Position numbers and translations under genes: made by a program. From JBPYFK01 sp051984675 (GTDB taxonomy: Bacteria; Actinomycetota; Actinomycetes; Mycobacteriales; Pseudonocardiaceae): 18,270 nucleotides of DNA. Below the pieces are notes generated by a model. The model had not been told where the DNA came from. It did no database searches and saw nothing but the letters and a program-made list of their open reading frames with translations. The stretch's first letter is position 1, and the number at the start of each line of letters is the position of its first letter. Shown here piece by piece: positions 1-7,653 of this stretch. The stretch is taken from NCBI GenBank assembly GCA_051984675.1, contig JBPYFK010000004.1:1-18270 (forward strand), in the 5' to 3' direction.

Positions 1-207
1 TCTCGGGTACGAGCCACGTGGGTCGGTCGCACGCCGGTCGCCGGGGCGCCGATTTCCATGGACCACCCTGGTCAGGGTCCAGGATCGCACCGAACACACT
101 GGGCGAGTAGGCAACAAGAATCCAGTCAATCGAACCATTGGTCCCTACCAGCGCGCCGTGCGCAAGTCACCGATGACACCGTGCTCCGCGACGGGTACGA
201 ACCGAGG
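1..207 (-). pseudogene. GH15 glucoamylase/trehalase-type gene, decayed N-terminal fragment, runs off left edge
   Basis: Reading down the minus strand from about 207, the translation gives RFVPVAEHGVIGDLRTA, then after a small deletion near 150-155 continues in another frame as GTNGSIDW and SPSVFGAILDPDQGG. The same order occurs at the N-terminus of the intact GH15 enzyme at 15417-17249 (RFVPIAEHGLIGDLRTA, GTNGSIDW, SPSVFGSIV). The first frame ends at a stop at 145-147 because of the shift. The stretch between GTNGSIDW and SPSVFG is also degraded: the expected FCCPQFD segment is not recognisable. The nucleotide sequence differs considerably from the intact gene, so this is an old homologue, not a fresh duplication. 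The rest of the gene lies outside the window. A sequencing error could mimic the frameshift, but the additional decay argues for a true pseudogene. Confidence 0.72.
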
Positions 208-674
208 TGCACCGCGGTAGGCGGTCACCCAGCAACCTCCTCTGCCTTTGCGTTCGGTCAGCCCTGGCTTGTGCTCGCGTCCCCAACATGCCCCCTTAAC
301 CCGGCATGAACACTGCGTCACGCTATTGCTAGACCCTCGGTCTTTCAGTAGTAGCGTCGAGCGACCGCGACCCGAGTCTAAGATGCGCAGGGCGCAACCC
401 ACGTGTTTCGTCAGGGCTGTCCCGCCTTACTAACCTTCAAGGGTGAGCCACCAATCCGCCTCCACCCGACGTGACTTACGACTACTCGTTTGCCCCATCA
501 GGGCAAAGGGATCTGTGTGATGGTGGTGGCGGGGAAGGTTCAGCTCAGGAGGGTCTGCACCGAAACCGTCCAGACAGCCGGGGCACGATTGCTAGCAGGA
601 TGAGCGCACAGCTTGCCTGCTACCGCGCCACCGTGATGTCCAGACCGGTCAAGCAGGAGCAGCGGAGGAGTCTG
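208..674. other. Intergenic stretch with no recognised gene, one perfect hairpin
   Basis: No frame here has a ribosome-binding site plus recognisable protein. Open frames on both strands look like chance readings of GC-rich DNA. The one clear structure is a perfect 7-bp stem, TTTGCCC at 489-495 and GGGCAAA at 501-507, around a 5-nt loop. It has no U-tract on either strand, so I do not call it a terminator. An upstream extension of the 675 gene back to 471 is open but lacks a Shine-Dalgarno sequence. Confidence 0.5.
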
Positions 675-1031
675 ATGTTGGAGAACATTTTTGACGTGCG
701 AGTCGGGCCCGTCGTGCTAGACGTGCCACGCTCGATTGGCTACTTCGGCGGAGTGGGCCTCGCGGTCAGTGTCGGGCTCATCGATCCGCCGCTGGCCGTT
801 TTCATCGCAGCAGTGCCGTTCTGGAAGGTCTTGACCCACCAGGCTCTGCCGCTGGTGGCGCAAGTTATGGGCGCGGTCCTCGAAGGCGCTGCGAGGCCGG
901 TCGGCGGTGATGCCGAAGGGACCGTGCGGCTGGAAGATTCGCGGAAGGACGAGGCGGAGGCAATCGACATCGCGCGGAAAGCCGCTCTCGGAGACCGGCT
1001 CCGAACCAACGGAACAGCTGACCAATCGTGA
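675..1031 (+). CDS. Small conserved-type membrane-associated hypothetical protein (118 aa)
   Basis: I chose the ATG at 675 because GGAGGAG lies at 664-670, four bases upstream; the longer open frame to 471 has no such site. The 118-residue product begins MLENIFDVRVGPVVLDVPRS and has one hydrophobic stretch at about residues 20-47 (GYFGGVGLAVSVGLIDPPLA onward), probably one bent or two short membrane segments. The tail, from roughly residue 65, is charged and rich in Asp, Glu, Lys and Arg, and is probably cytoplasmic. I do not recognise a catalytic motif or a named family, though the layout resembles small actinobacterial membrane hypotheticals. The next reading frame (1047-1418) lies 15 bases downstream in the same phase, so the two may derive from one transcription unit. 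Function unknown. Confidence 0.6.
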   Translation: MLENIFDVRVGPVVLDVPRSIGYFGGVGLAVSVGLIDPPLAVFIAAVPFWKVLTHQALPLVAQVMGAVLEGAARPVGGDAEGTVRLEDSRKDEAEAIDIARKAALGDRLRTNGTADQS

Positions 1032-1046
1032 TGTGTCAAGAAGCGC

Positions 1047-1418
1047 ATGATCGCGGCGTCATATCCGGCTGCTGTGGACGGACTCAGCTCGGTGATCGGT
1101 CGGGCAGCAGCAAAGACCAATGCTCGTGACGTCATCGAACCCACCGATCTACCGGTCACCAAGGGGTTACAGGAAAGCATACACTAGTTCGAAGCTCTCG
1201 ATGAGGAATTTGAGCTGCAACTTCTTCTGGAGTACCTCACACGACAGCCCCAGATGGATCTGTTCTTCAGTTCGGAGATGAAGGCAAAAATGCCTCTGAT
1301 CGCGGGAGGCCTGAGCCTGGCCTTAGGCCAAACTTTCAAGATCGTTGTTTCTACGCTGAAGAACCCTGGCACTGAGTATTGGGAACGGGTGTTTGAGATC
1401 TTCGATCTATTGCTGTGA
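1047..1418 (+). pseudogene. Hypothetical gene interrupted by an in-frame TAG
   Basis: From the ATG at 1047 the plus strand reads 46 codons (MIAASYPAAVDGLSSVIGRA onward) to a TAG at 1185-1187. The same frame then continues without interruption for 76 more codons to a TGA at 1416-1418. The second part starts FEALDEEFELQLLLEYLTRQ, has a plausible amphipathic helix followed by a glycine-containing hydrophobic stretch (IAGGLSLALG), and ends WERVFEIFDLLL. It has no start codon with a good ribosome-binding site at its head. The simplest reading is one gene of about 123 codons broken by a nonsense mutation. It is also in phase with the 675-1031 gene. I recognise no family. Two separate tiny genes, or a sequencing error at 1185, are alternatives. 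Confidence 0.4.
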
Positions 1419-1486
1419 GTCTCCTCGCCCAGACATCCCGGAGGCCGGCCACACGCGCGGTGGGGACGTAGCGGTTGAGTTGCGCG

Positions 1487-3205
1487 TCACACGCGGATTG
1501 TCTGTCGTCCGGTTGCAGCGTGCTGACGGGATGCTCCGCCAGGCCGGTCGAGGTGTTCGTGCACTAGGCGGATGGCCATGGCTCCCTCACCAACGGCGGA
1601 GGCCACCCGCTTGACGGAGCCGCTGCGCACGTCGCCAGCGGCGAACACGCCGGGCAGGCTGGTTTCGAGGAAGAAGGGCGGGCGGGCGGTGTGCTCCCAC
1701 CCGTTGGTGGTCACCGCGACCGCGTCCGCTCCGGTGCGGACGAAGCCATGGTCATCGAGGGCTAGCGTACTGGTCAGCCAGTGTGTGCACGGTGTGGCAC
1801 CGATGAAGATGAACAACTCACGGGCCCGTAGGTTGCGTCGGACACCGGTGCGTCTGTCCTCGACGACCAGGGATTCCAGTGTCGCGGTGCCGCAGATTGC
1901 ACGGACCTCGGTGCACAGGAGGACCTCCACGTGCGGATTGTGCTCGATTTGGTCGACGAGATAGCGGGACATGTTCACGGTGAGGTCGTCCTCGCGGACG
2001 ATCAGGTACACCTGTGGAACGTGGTTGGCGAGGAACACCGCGGCCTGTCCGGCCGAATTGCCGCCACCGACGACCGCCACCGGGTCAGGGCCGCACATTC
2101 TCACCTCGTGCACTGTCGCCGCGTAGTAGACGCCGGCTCCCTCAAAATCCGTGATACGCGGTACGTCGAGCTTGCGGTAGTGCACGCCGGTGGCCAGGAC
2201 GACTGCGCGACTGGTCAGGGCGCTTCCGCCGTCGAGAGTGAGGAGGTAGTGGCCATTTCGTGCTTCGAGGGCTATCACCCCGGCAGGAACGCTGATGCGT
2301 GCGCCGAACTTTCGTGCCTGAAGGGCGGCTCGTTCGGCGAGTTCGGCACCGGAGATGCCGGCGGGAAAACCAAGATAGTTCTCGATCCGGGACGCGGTGC
2401 CCGCCTGCCCGCCGGTGGCGAGGATGTCCAGCGCAATGGTGACTAGTCCCTCGGAAGCGCCGTAGACCGCAGCGGCAAGCCCCGCTGGTCCCGCGCCGAC
2501 CACGGCCAGATCGCACGAGGTTTCGGGCGGCGCGGGAGTATGCAGGCCGATGATGCGGGCTAGTTCGGCGTTGGTCGGGTTCCGCAGCACCTGTCGGCCG
2601 TGAAGGATCACGACAGGGGTCTCGGACGGAGCGACGTTAAAGCGGCGCAGCAGCTGTTCGGCCTGCGGGTCCTGTTCGACGTCAGTCCATCGGTAGGGCA
2701 GCTGGTTGCGTGCCGCGAACTCCTGGAGCCGTCGCGTGTCGGGCGAATAGCAAGACCCGATGATCCGGAAACCCGCTCCGAGACCGATCAGTAGTGAGCG
2801 TCGGATGAGGTAGGCCCGCAGGATCATATCTCCGAGTACCTGGTCGTGCAGCACAACCTCGCGTAGCCGGTCGGCGGGAACGGCGAGGACCTCGCCGGGC
2901 TCGATGACGACAGCGGTCACCAATGAGGTTTGGTCTTCCAGCAGGCTCAGCTCGCCAAGGAACCGGCGAGGCCCGTGGACGTGGAGGGTTGTCTTCCCGT
3001 CGGTACCGTACCCTTCAACGATCGCCACCTTACCCTCGAGGATGACGAAGAAGGAGCGATCCCGCTGTCCCTCCTGGAACAGCACATCGCCGAGATTTGT
3101 GGCTCGACGCTGGCCGTAGCCGGCGAGCTGATCGATTTGCTGCTGGCTCAGCCTGGGATACGCACCGTGAATATCGGGCGTCTCAGACATGTGCGGCATA
3201 TCCAT
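1487..3205 (-). CDS. CNMP-type sensor / glutaredoxin-like / thioredoxin-reductase-like FAD oxidoreductase (572 aa)
   Basis: This is a three-part fusion. Residues about 20-140 are a cyclic-nucleotide-binding-type beta-roll (FQEG at 43-46, FLGELSLL at 82-89). Residues about 145-225 are a thioredoxin/glutaredoxin-like fold with ETPVVI at 195-200 and only one N-terminal cysteine (C152). Residues about 230-552 are a thioredoxin-reductase-type flavoprotein: FAD motif VVGAGPAG (235-242), GGQAG (265-269), ATG (338-340), NAD(P)H motif VVGGGNSAGQ (378-387) and second FAD motif GVFAAGD (519-525). The CxxC of true thioredoxin reductases is replaced by AATV (362-365), with C371 nearby. The phosphate-binding Arg usual in cNMP-binding folds is Ser in LLEDQTSLVTA, so cAMP binding is doubtful. 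It is the last gene of the stress operon, 15 nt after the thioredoxin. It probably performs NAD(P)H-dependent redox chemistry in the cytoplasm; its partner is unproven. Confidence 0.9.
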   Translation of the reverse strand: MDMPHMSETPDIHGAYPRLSQQQIDQLAGYGQRRATNLGDVLFQEGQRDRSFFVILEGKVAIVEGYGTDGKTTLHVHGPRRFLGELSLLEDQTSLVTAVVIEPGEVLAVPADRLREVVLHDQVLGDMILRAYLIRRSLLIGLGAGFRIIGSCYSPDTRRLQEFAARNQLPYRWTDVEQDPQAEQLLRRFNVAPSETPVVILHGRQVLRNPTNAELARIIGLHTPAPPETSCDLAVVGAGPAGLAAAVYGASEGLVTIALDILATGGQAGTASRIENYLGFPAGISGAELAERAALQARKFGARISVPAGVIALEARNGHYLLTLDGGSALTSRAVVLATGVHYRKLDVPRITDFEGAGVYYAATVHEVRMCGPDPVAVVGGGNSAGQAAVFLANHVPQVYLIVREDDLTVNMSRYLVDQIEHNPHVEVLLCTEVRAICGTATLESLVVEDRRTGVRRNLRARELFIFIGATPCTHWLTSTLALDDHGFVRTGADAVAVTTNGWEHTARPPFFLETSLPGVFAAGDVRSGSVKRVASAVGEGAMAIRLVHEHLDRPGGASRQHAATGRQTIRV

Positions 3206-3220
3206 TGTGGATGCTCCGTG

Positions 3221-3679
3221 TCATGCCGTCGAATCGGCGGCAGAAGGCGTCTTGCCGCCGATCGCGTCTTGCACCCACTGACGCAGCACATTCGCCGGTG
3301 CCGCACCCGCCTGACGGGCGATGACCTCACCGTTGGCCAGGATGAGCAGGGTCGGGACCGCTTGTACTGAGAATCGTTGGGCTATCGTGGGGGCTGAGTC
3401 GACATTGACTTTGACAAGTTTCACCTGGCCAGCAAGGTCTTTGGCTACCTGTTCGAGTGCGGGAGTGACCATCCGGCAGGGGCCGCACCATGGCGCCCAG
3501 AGATCGACCAGCACGAAAATCGACGTGTTCTCGGCAACCTCGGTGAAATCGTCGTCTCCGGCGTGCGCGATCCACGGCAGGGGATGGTGACAGTTTCCGC
3601 AGCGCGGACGCCCCGTACGCGCCGCCGGCACACGGTTGGTGCGGCCACAGTGTTCGCATCGCACCATCTGGGTGTCCAT
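3221..3679 (-). CDS. trxC: Zinc-ribbon thioredoxin (TrxC/Trx2 type)
   Basis: Cytoplasmic thiol-disulfide oxidoreductase of about 152 residues. An N-terminal zinc ribbon has four cysteines (C8-EH-C11 and C27-GN-C30), followed by a full thioredoxin fold with the active site WCGPC (C65, C68) and the cis-proline in AVPTLLI. This combination is typical of thioredoxin 2. I prefer the ATG at 3679: AAGG sits eight bases upstream. A GTG at 3688 is the alternative, but the same purine tract would be only three bases away. It starts 30 bases after the clpB stop and is followed 15 bases later by the flavoprotein at 1487-3205, so the three are probably co-transcribed. The adjacent reductase-like protein lacks a CxxC, so a classical thioredoxin reductase elsewhere may recharge this protein. 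Confidence 0.92.
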   Translation of the reverse strand: MDTQMVRCEHCGRTNRVPAARTGRPRCGNCHHPLPWIAHAGDDDFTEVAENTSIFVLVDLWAPWCGPCRMVTPALEQVAKDLAGQVKLVKVNVDSAPTIAQRFSVQAVPTLLILANGEVIARQAGAAPANVLRQWVQDAIGGKTPSAADSTA

Positions 3680-3709
3680 GGTGCTCACCTTCTCCCCGGG
3701 TGTGCCGGT

Positions 3710-6343
3710 TCAGGCCGCCATTGCTGGCTCGTGTGCGCCGACGTAGCTGACGACGAGTTCGTCGCCGCGAGCGCTCACCTGGATAGTGCCTCCTTCCTGT
3801 GCTTCTCCGGATAGCAGTGCCCGGCCGATGCTCGTTTCGACCTCGTGGGAGATGAACCGGCGCAGCGGGCGCGCCCCGTAAACGGGGTCAAACCCTTGTT
3901 GGGCGACCAGGCGTCTACCTTCCTCCGTGAGTTCGAGGTTGATGCGTCGCTCTGCCAACCGGCCGCGCAACTCATCGAACTGCAGGTCCACGATCCGCTC
4001 GATCTCCGGCAGCCCGAGTGGCTGGAAGAGCACGATGTCGTCGATGCGATTGAGGAACTCCGGCCGGAAGTGCTGGCGCAGCTCCATCATCACCCGGTCC
4101 CGCACCTCGGGCTTGATCTCCCCGCCGGTCGTGCTGCCTTCGAGCAAGTACTCAGAGCCGATGTTGGAGGTCATGATGTTGACAGTGTTACGGAAGTCGA
4201 CGGTGCGCCCTTGGGCGTCGGTGATGCGGCCATCGTCGAGGATCTGCAGCAGAGTGTTGAACACGTCGGCGTGGGCTTTCTCGATCTCATCGAACAGGAT
4301 GACCGAGTAAGGCTTGCGTCGGACCGCTTCGGTGAGCTGGCCGCCTTCTTCGTAGCCGACGTAGCCCGGTGGAGCGCCGATGAGTCGGCTGACGGTGTGG
4401 CGTTCCTGGTATTCGCTCATGTCCAGCCGGATCATGTTTTCCTCGGTGTCGAACAATGCCGCAGCCAGCGTCTTGGCAAGCTCGGTCTTGCCAACACCCG
4501 TGGGTCCAAGGAAGATGAACGACCCGATGGGACGACGTGGGTCCCGTATTCCAGAGCGGGCTCGAATGATCGCGTCGGCGACCAGTTGGACTGCCTGGTC
4601 TTGGCCGACCACACGTTGACGGAGCACTTCGTCCAGTCGCAACAGCTTGTCTCGTTCGCCTTCTTGAAGTCGGGCGACGGGAATGCCTGTCCAGGCTGCG
4701 ACGATTTCCGCAATTTCGTTGTCGGTGACCACCTCGCGCAGAAGCTGGTTGTCGCCCTGTTTCGCGGCGAGTTGCTCTTCTTCCGAGCGCAGCTTGCGTT
4801 CCAGTTCGGCGAGCGTGCCATAGCGCAGCTCGGCGGCTCGGTTGAGGTCGTAGTTGCGTTCGGCTTCCTCTGCCTCGTGGCGGACCTGCTCAAGTTCCTG
4901 GCGCAGTTCCTGCACGCGCCGGATGGCCTGCCGCTCAGCTTCCCACTGGGCGTGTTTGGCGTCGGATTCGGCGCGCAGGTTGGCCAGCTCGTGACGCAAC
5001 TCTTCCAGCCGGGACTTACTGGCCTGATCAGTCTCCTTGGACAGGGCGGCCTCTTCGATCTCCAACCGCGTCACGCGCCGAGTGATCTCGTCCAGCTCGG
5101 CTGGCATAGAGTCGATTTCGGTGCGCAGCCTCGCGCATCCTTCGTCGACAAGGTCGATCGCCTTATCCGGCAGGAAACGATCGGTGATATAGCGGTGGCT
5201 GAGCGTCGCCGCAGCGACGAGCGCATTGTCCTGGATGCGCACGCCGTGAAAGACCTCCAGCCGTTCGCGCAGACCGCGCAGGATGGAGATGGTGTCCTCC
5301 ACGCTGGGTTCGTCGACGAGCACCATTTGGAACCGGCGTTCCAAGGCCGCGTCAGCTTCGATGCGTTTGCGGTACTCGTCCAGCGTGGTCGCGCCGATCA
5401 TGTGCAGCTCGCCACGCGCGAGCATGGGTTTGAGCATGTTGCTCGCGTCCATGGCGCCCTCGGCGGCGCCGGCGCCCACCACGGTGTGCAACTCGTCGAC
5501 GAACAGCAGAACCCGCCCCTCAGCTGCTTTGATCTCGCCCAGGACAGCTTTGAGGCGTTCCTCGAACTCTCCACGGTACTTGGCGCCGGCGACCAGGGAA
5601 CCCATATCCAGGGCAAAGATCGTCTTGTCACGCAGCCCCTCGGGAACGTCGCCGTTGACGATGCGTTGGGCCAGTCCTTCCGCGATCGCGGTCTTGCCCA
5701 CGCCCGGATCACCGACCAGCACGGGGTTGTTCTTGGATTTGCGGCTGAGGATCTGCGTGACCCGGCGGATTTCCGCGTCCCGGCCGATTACCGGATCCAG
5801 TTTCCCGGCACGGGCCTCGGCTACCAGGTCGCGCCCGTACTTCTCTAACGCTTCATAGGCGGACTCGGGGGTGGCCGAGGTGACGCGTTGGCTGCCCCGA
5901 ATCTGTGTGAGCGCGCCGAGGAACGACTCTCGGGTGACGCCATGTTCCTTGAGCACTCGCCCGGCAGCGGTGGCCGAGCCCTCTTCGGCCAAGATGAGAA
6001 GCAGATGTTCGACCGAGACGTACTCGTCTTTGAGACGCTTGGCTTCTCGTTCTGCCGCCTCCAGCAAGCGGGAAAGCCGCTGAGTGACGAACACTTGGCC
6101 CGGAGCAGCACCCGGGCCCGTGACCTTCGGTTTGCTGGAGACCGCTGCCTCGACATCGGCGTGCAACGCGTCGGTGTCGACACCGACCTGCTGCAGAACC
6201 CGGGGGATAAGCCCGTCTGATTGCTCGAGCAGGGCCAGCAGCAAGTGCTCGCCGTCCACTTCAGTGTGTCCCAAGCGGCCTGCCGCGTTCTGGGCTTGCT
6301 CGAGCGCTTCCTGGGATTTCTGGGTCAGGCGGTTGATGTCCAT
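3710..6343 (-). CDS. clpB: ClpB disaggregase (Hsp100)
   Basis: ATP-driven hexameric disaggregase that threads aggregated proteins through its pore together with DnaK. The 877 residues match the usual length of bacterial ClpB. The order is: N-terminal substrate domain (1-150), first AAA+ module with Walker A GDPGVGKT (211-218) and Walker B LLFVDELHT, a long coiled-coil middle domain (about 405-525) rich in Glu, Lys, Arg and Leu, and a second AAA+ module with Walker A GPTGVGKT and Walker B VILFDEIEKAH. The middle domain is the DnaK docking part and separates ClpB from ClpA and ClpC. Start: ATG at 6343 with GGGAAG upstream, 18 bases after the CbpM-like gene stop. The arrangement directly behind dnaK-grpE-dnaJ puts the whole disaggregation machine in one operon. 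Confidence 0.97.
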   Translation of the reverse strand: MDINRLTQKSQEALEQAQNAAGRLGHTEVDGEHLLLALLEQSDGLIPRVLQQVGVDTDALHADVEAAVSSKPKVTGPGAAPGQVFVTQRLSRLLEAAEREAKRLKDEYVSVEHLLLILAEEGSATAAGRVLKEHGVTRESFLGALTQIRGSQRVTSATPESAYEALEKYGRDLVAEARAGKLDPVIGRDAEIRRVTQILSRKSKNNPVLVGDPGVGKTAIAEGLAQRIVNGDVPEGLRDKTIFALDMGSLVAGAKYRGEFEERLKAVLGEIKAAEGRVLLFVDELHTVVGAGAAEGAMDASNMLKPMLARGELHMIGATTLDEYRKRIEADAALERRFQMVLVDEPSVEDTISILRGLRERLEVFHGVRIQDNALVAAATLSHRYITDRFLPDKAIDLVDEGCARLRTEIDSMPAELDEITRRVTRLEIEEAALSKETDQASKSRLEELRHELANLRAESDAKHAQWEAERQAIRRVQELRQELEQVRHEAEEAERNYDLNRAAELRYGTLAELERKLRSEEEQLAAKQGDNQLLREVVTDNEIAEIVAAWTGIPVARLQEGERDKLLRLDEVLRQRVVGQDQAVQLVADAIIRARSGIRDPRRPIGSFIFLGPTGVGKTELAKTLAAALFDTEENMIRLDMSEYQERHTVSRLIGAPPGYVGYEEGGQLTEAVRRKPYSVILFDEIEKAHADVFNTLLQILDDGRITDAQGRTVDFRNTVNIMTSNIGSEYLLEGSTTGGEIKPEVRDRVMMELRQHFRPEFLNRIDDIVLFQPLGLPEIERIVDLQFDELRGRLAERRINLELTEEGRRLVAQQGFDPVYGARPLRRFISHEVETSIGRALLSGEAQEGGTIQVSARGDELVVSYVGAHEPAMAA

Positions 6344-6361
6344 GGCGATTCACTTCCCGCA

Positions 6362-6709
6362 TTACCTGACATGGGTGGTTGCCGTGTGTCGCAGGGCGCG
6401 TTCGAGTACGTCAATGCGGTCGAGAAGGTCGAGGACGACACCGATAGCGGCGTAGTTCAGGCAAAGCCCGGCACGCAGACGTTGGATCCGCGCGAGGGTA
6501 GCCGGCGCGCTCGGCTCAAACCACAAATTTCCCACCGCGTCACGCGAGGCCTCCACTAAGCTGAGCGCCACGAGTCGGCGGATCAGGTCCGGGTGCAAGC
6601 CTGATCGTCGCGCCACAGCATCGAGGCTGAGCCGAGACGGGACAGCTAACGGATACCCGATCCGACTGGGTTGTGCTCGGGTAGGGCCGCGTGCCGCAGG
6701 TATGGTCAT
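6362..6709 (-). CDS. CbpM-like / MerR-type modulator of the adjacent DnaJ
   Basis: A 115-residue protein with a winged-helix reading at about residues 27-65 (LSLDAVARRSGLHPDLIRRL, then a short wing with WFEP) and a C-terminal helical part (RIQRLRAGLCLNYAAIGVVL) like the MerR/HspR/CbpM group. It overlaps the end of dnaJ by ATGA, a sign of translational coupling. In enterobacteria CbpM binds and restrains the J domain of CbpA; here the partner next door is likewise a CbpA-type DnaJ, so modulation of that protein is the best inference. HspR, the usual actinobacterial repressor in this position, is a longer-tailed MerR protein. Lacking experimental data I cannot exclude that this one also binds DNA and regulates the operon. 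Confidence 0.72.
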   Translation of the reverse strand: MTIPAARGPTRAQPSRIGYPLAVPSRLSLDAVARRSGLHPDLIRRLVALSLVEASRDAVGNLWFEPSAPATLARIQRLRAGLCLNYAAIGVVLDLLDRIDVLERALRHTATTHVR

Positions 6710-7650
6710 GATGACGTCCTTGGATCGAAGGTCGACTCGGCGGCCAATTTCTCGAGCAGCTCGCGCTCTCGCGGGCTGAGACGGCGAGGCACGGTGATGC
6801 GGATTTCCGCATACAGGTCGCCCGCACTTCCGTTCGGGTTGGGCATGCCCTCGCCGCGCAGGCGCAGCCGCCGACCGCTGGAGGAACCGGCGGGGACACG
6901 CACCGTAGCTTCACCCCCCGGGGTACTGACCGGGACTCTGGCCCCCAAGGCTGCTTCCCACGGCGTGACCGGCAGGTCGACGTAAATGTCCCGGCCAGAC
7001 AGGCGATAGCGTGGATGCGGCTTGATTCGTACGACTAGATAGAGATCACCAGCGGATGCGTTGCCGCTGCCGCGACCACCCTGCCCGGCCAGCCGAATGC
7101 GCTGCCCATCCACTACGCCCTTGGGGATGGTGACCTCGTAGCTGCGTGGCCCCTCGGCCCCGGGCAGGGTGACAGTCCGCCGCCCACCTTGATACGCCTC
7201 TTCGACGCTGAGCTCCAGCTCAGCTTCTTGGTCGGCTCCTCGAATCGGGCCTGCAGCGCCGCGTGCGCCGAACAGACTGCCGAAGAGGTCCTCGAAATCG
7301 ACCTCACCGACATCCCCGCCAACATGCACCCGGGTACCTCCCCCGCCGGGCCACGCCCGGCTTCTGCTGCGCGCGCTGCCACCGCGAAAACCAGCCCCGG
7401 CGGCCACGCGTTCGTCGAAGTCCTCGGGAATCTGCCGGAAGTCGTGCCCGAAGCGGTCATACCGTGCCCGCGTCTTGGGATCCGACAGCACCTGATACGC
7501 CTCGTTAAGCTCCTTGAACCGCTCCTCGGCTTGGGGGTCGGAGTTGATATCCGGATGATATTGGCGAGCCAGCTTGCGATACGCCTGCTGCACCTCCTCG
7601 GAAGTCGCGTTACGCGAGACTCCCAGTACCTCGTAATAGTCCCGTGCCAC
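6706..7650 (-). CDS. cbpA: CbpA-type DnaJ co-chaperone lacking the zinc-finger domain
   Basis: J-domain protein of 314 residues that stimulates DnaK ATP hydrolysis and delivers substrates. The J domain occupies residues 1-68 with the essential HPD at 32-34. A Gly/Ser/Arg-rich linker follows (about 75-125), then two beta-sandwich substrate-binding domains (about 130-300). No CxxCxGxG repeats are present, so it is the CbpA/type II class, not the type I DnaJ of the housekeeping operon. Start: GTG at 7650, with GGAG six to seven bases upstream lying in the end of grpE, only three bases away. The coding end overlaps the CbpM-like gene by four bases. The gene order grpE-dnaJ-cbpM argues that this protein is the dedicated partner of the DnaK encoded upstream. 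Confidence 0.93.
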   Translation of the reverse strand: MARDYYEVLGVSRNATSEEVQQAYRKLARQYHPDINSDPQAEERFKELNEAYQVLSDPKTRARYDRFGHDFRQIPEDFDERVAAGAGFRGGSARSRSRAWPGGGGTRVHVGGDVGEVDFEDLFGSLFGARGAAGPIRGADQEAELELSVEEAYQGGRRTVTLPGAEGPRSYEVTIPKGVVDGQRIRLAGQGGRGSGNASAGDLYLVVRIKPHPRYRLSGRDIYVDLPVTPWEAALGARVPVSTPGGEATVRVPAGSSSGRRLRLRGEGMPNPNGSAGDLYAEIRITVPRRLSPRERELLEKLAAESTFDPRTSS

Positions 7651-7653
7651 CGA

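Noticed and set aside
3845..5848. A 667-codon open frame on the plus strand across clpB
   Set aside because: It is antisense to the unmistakable clpB coding frame, has no known domains, and such long antisense frames are usual in GC-rich genes.
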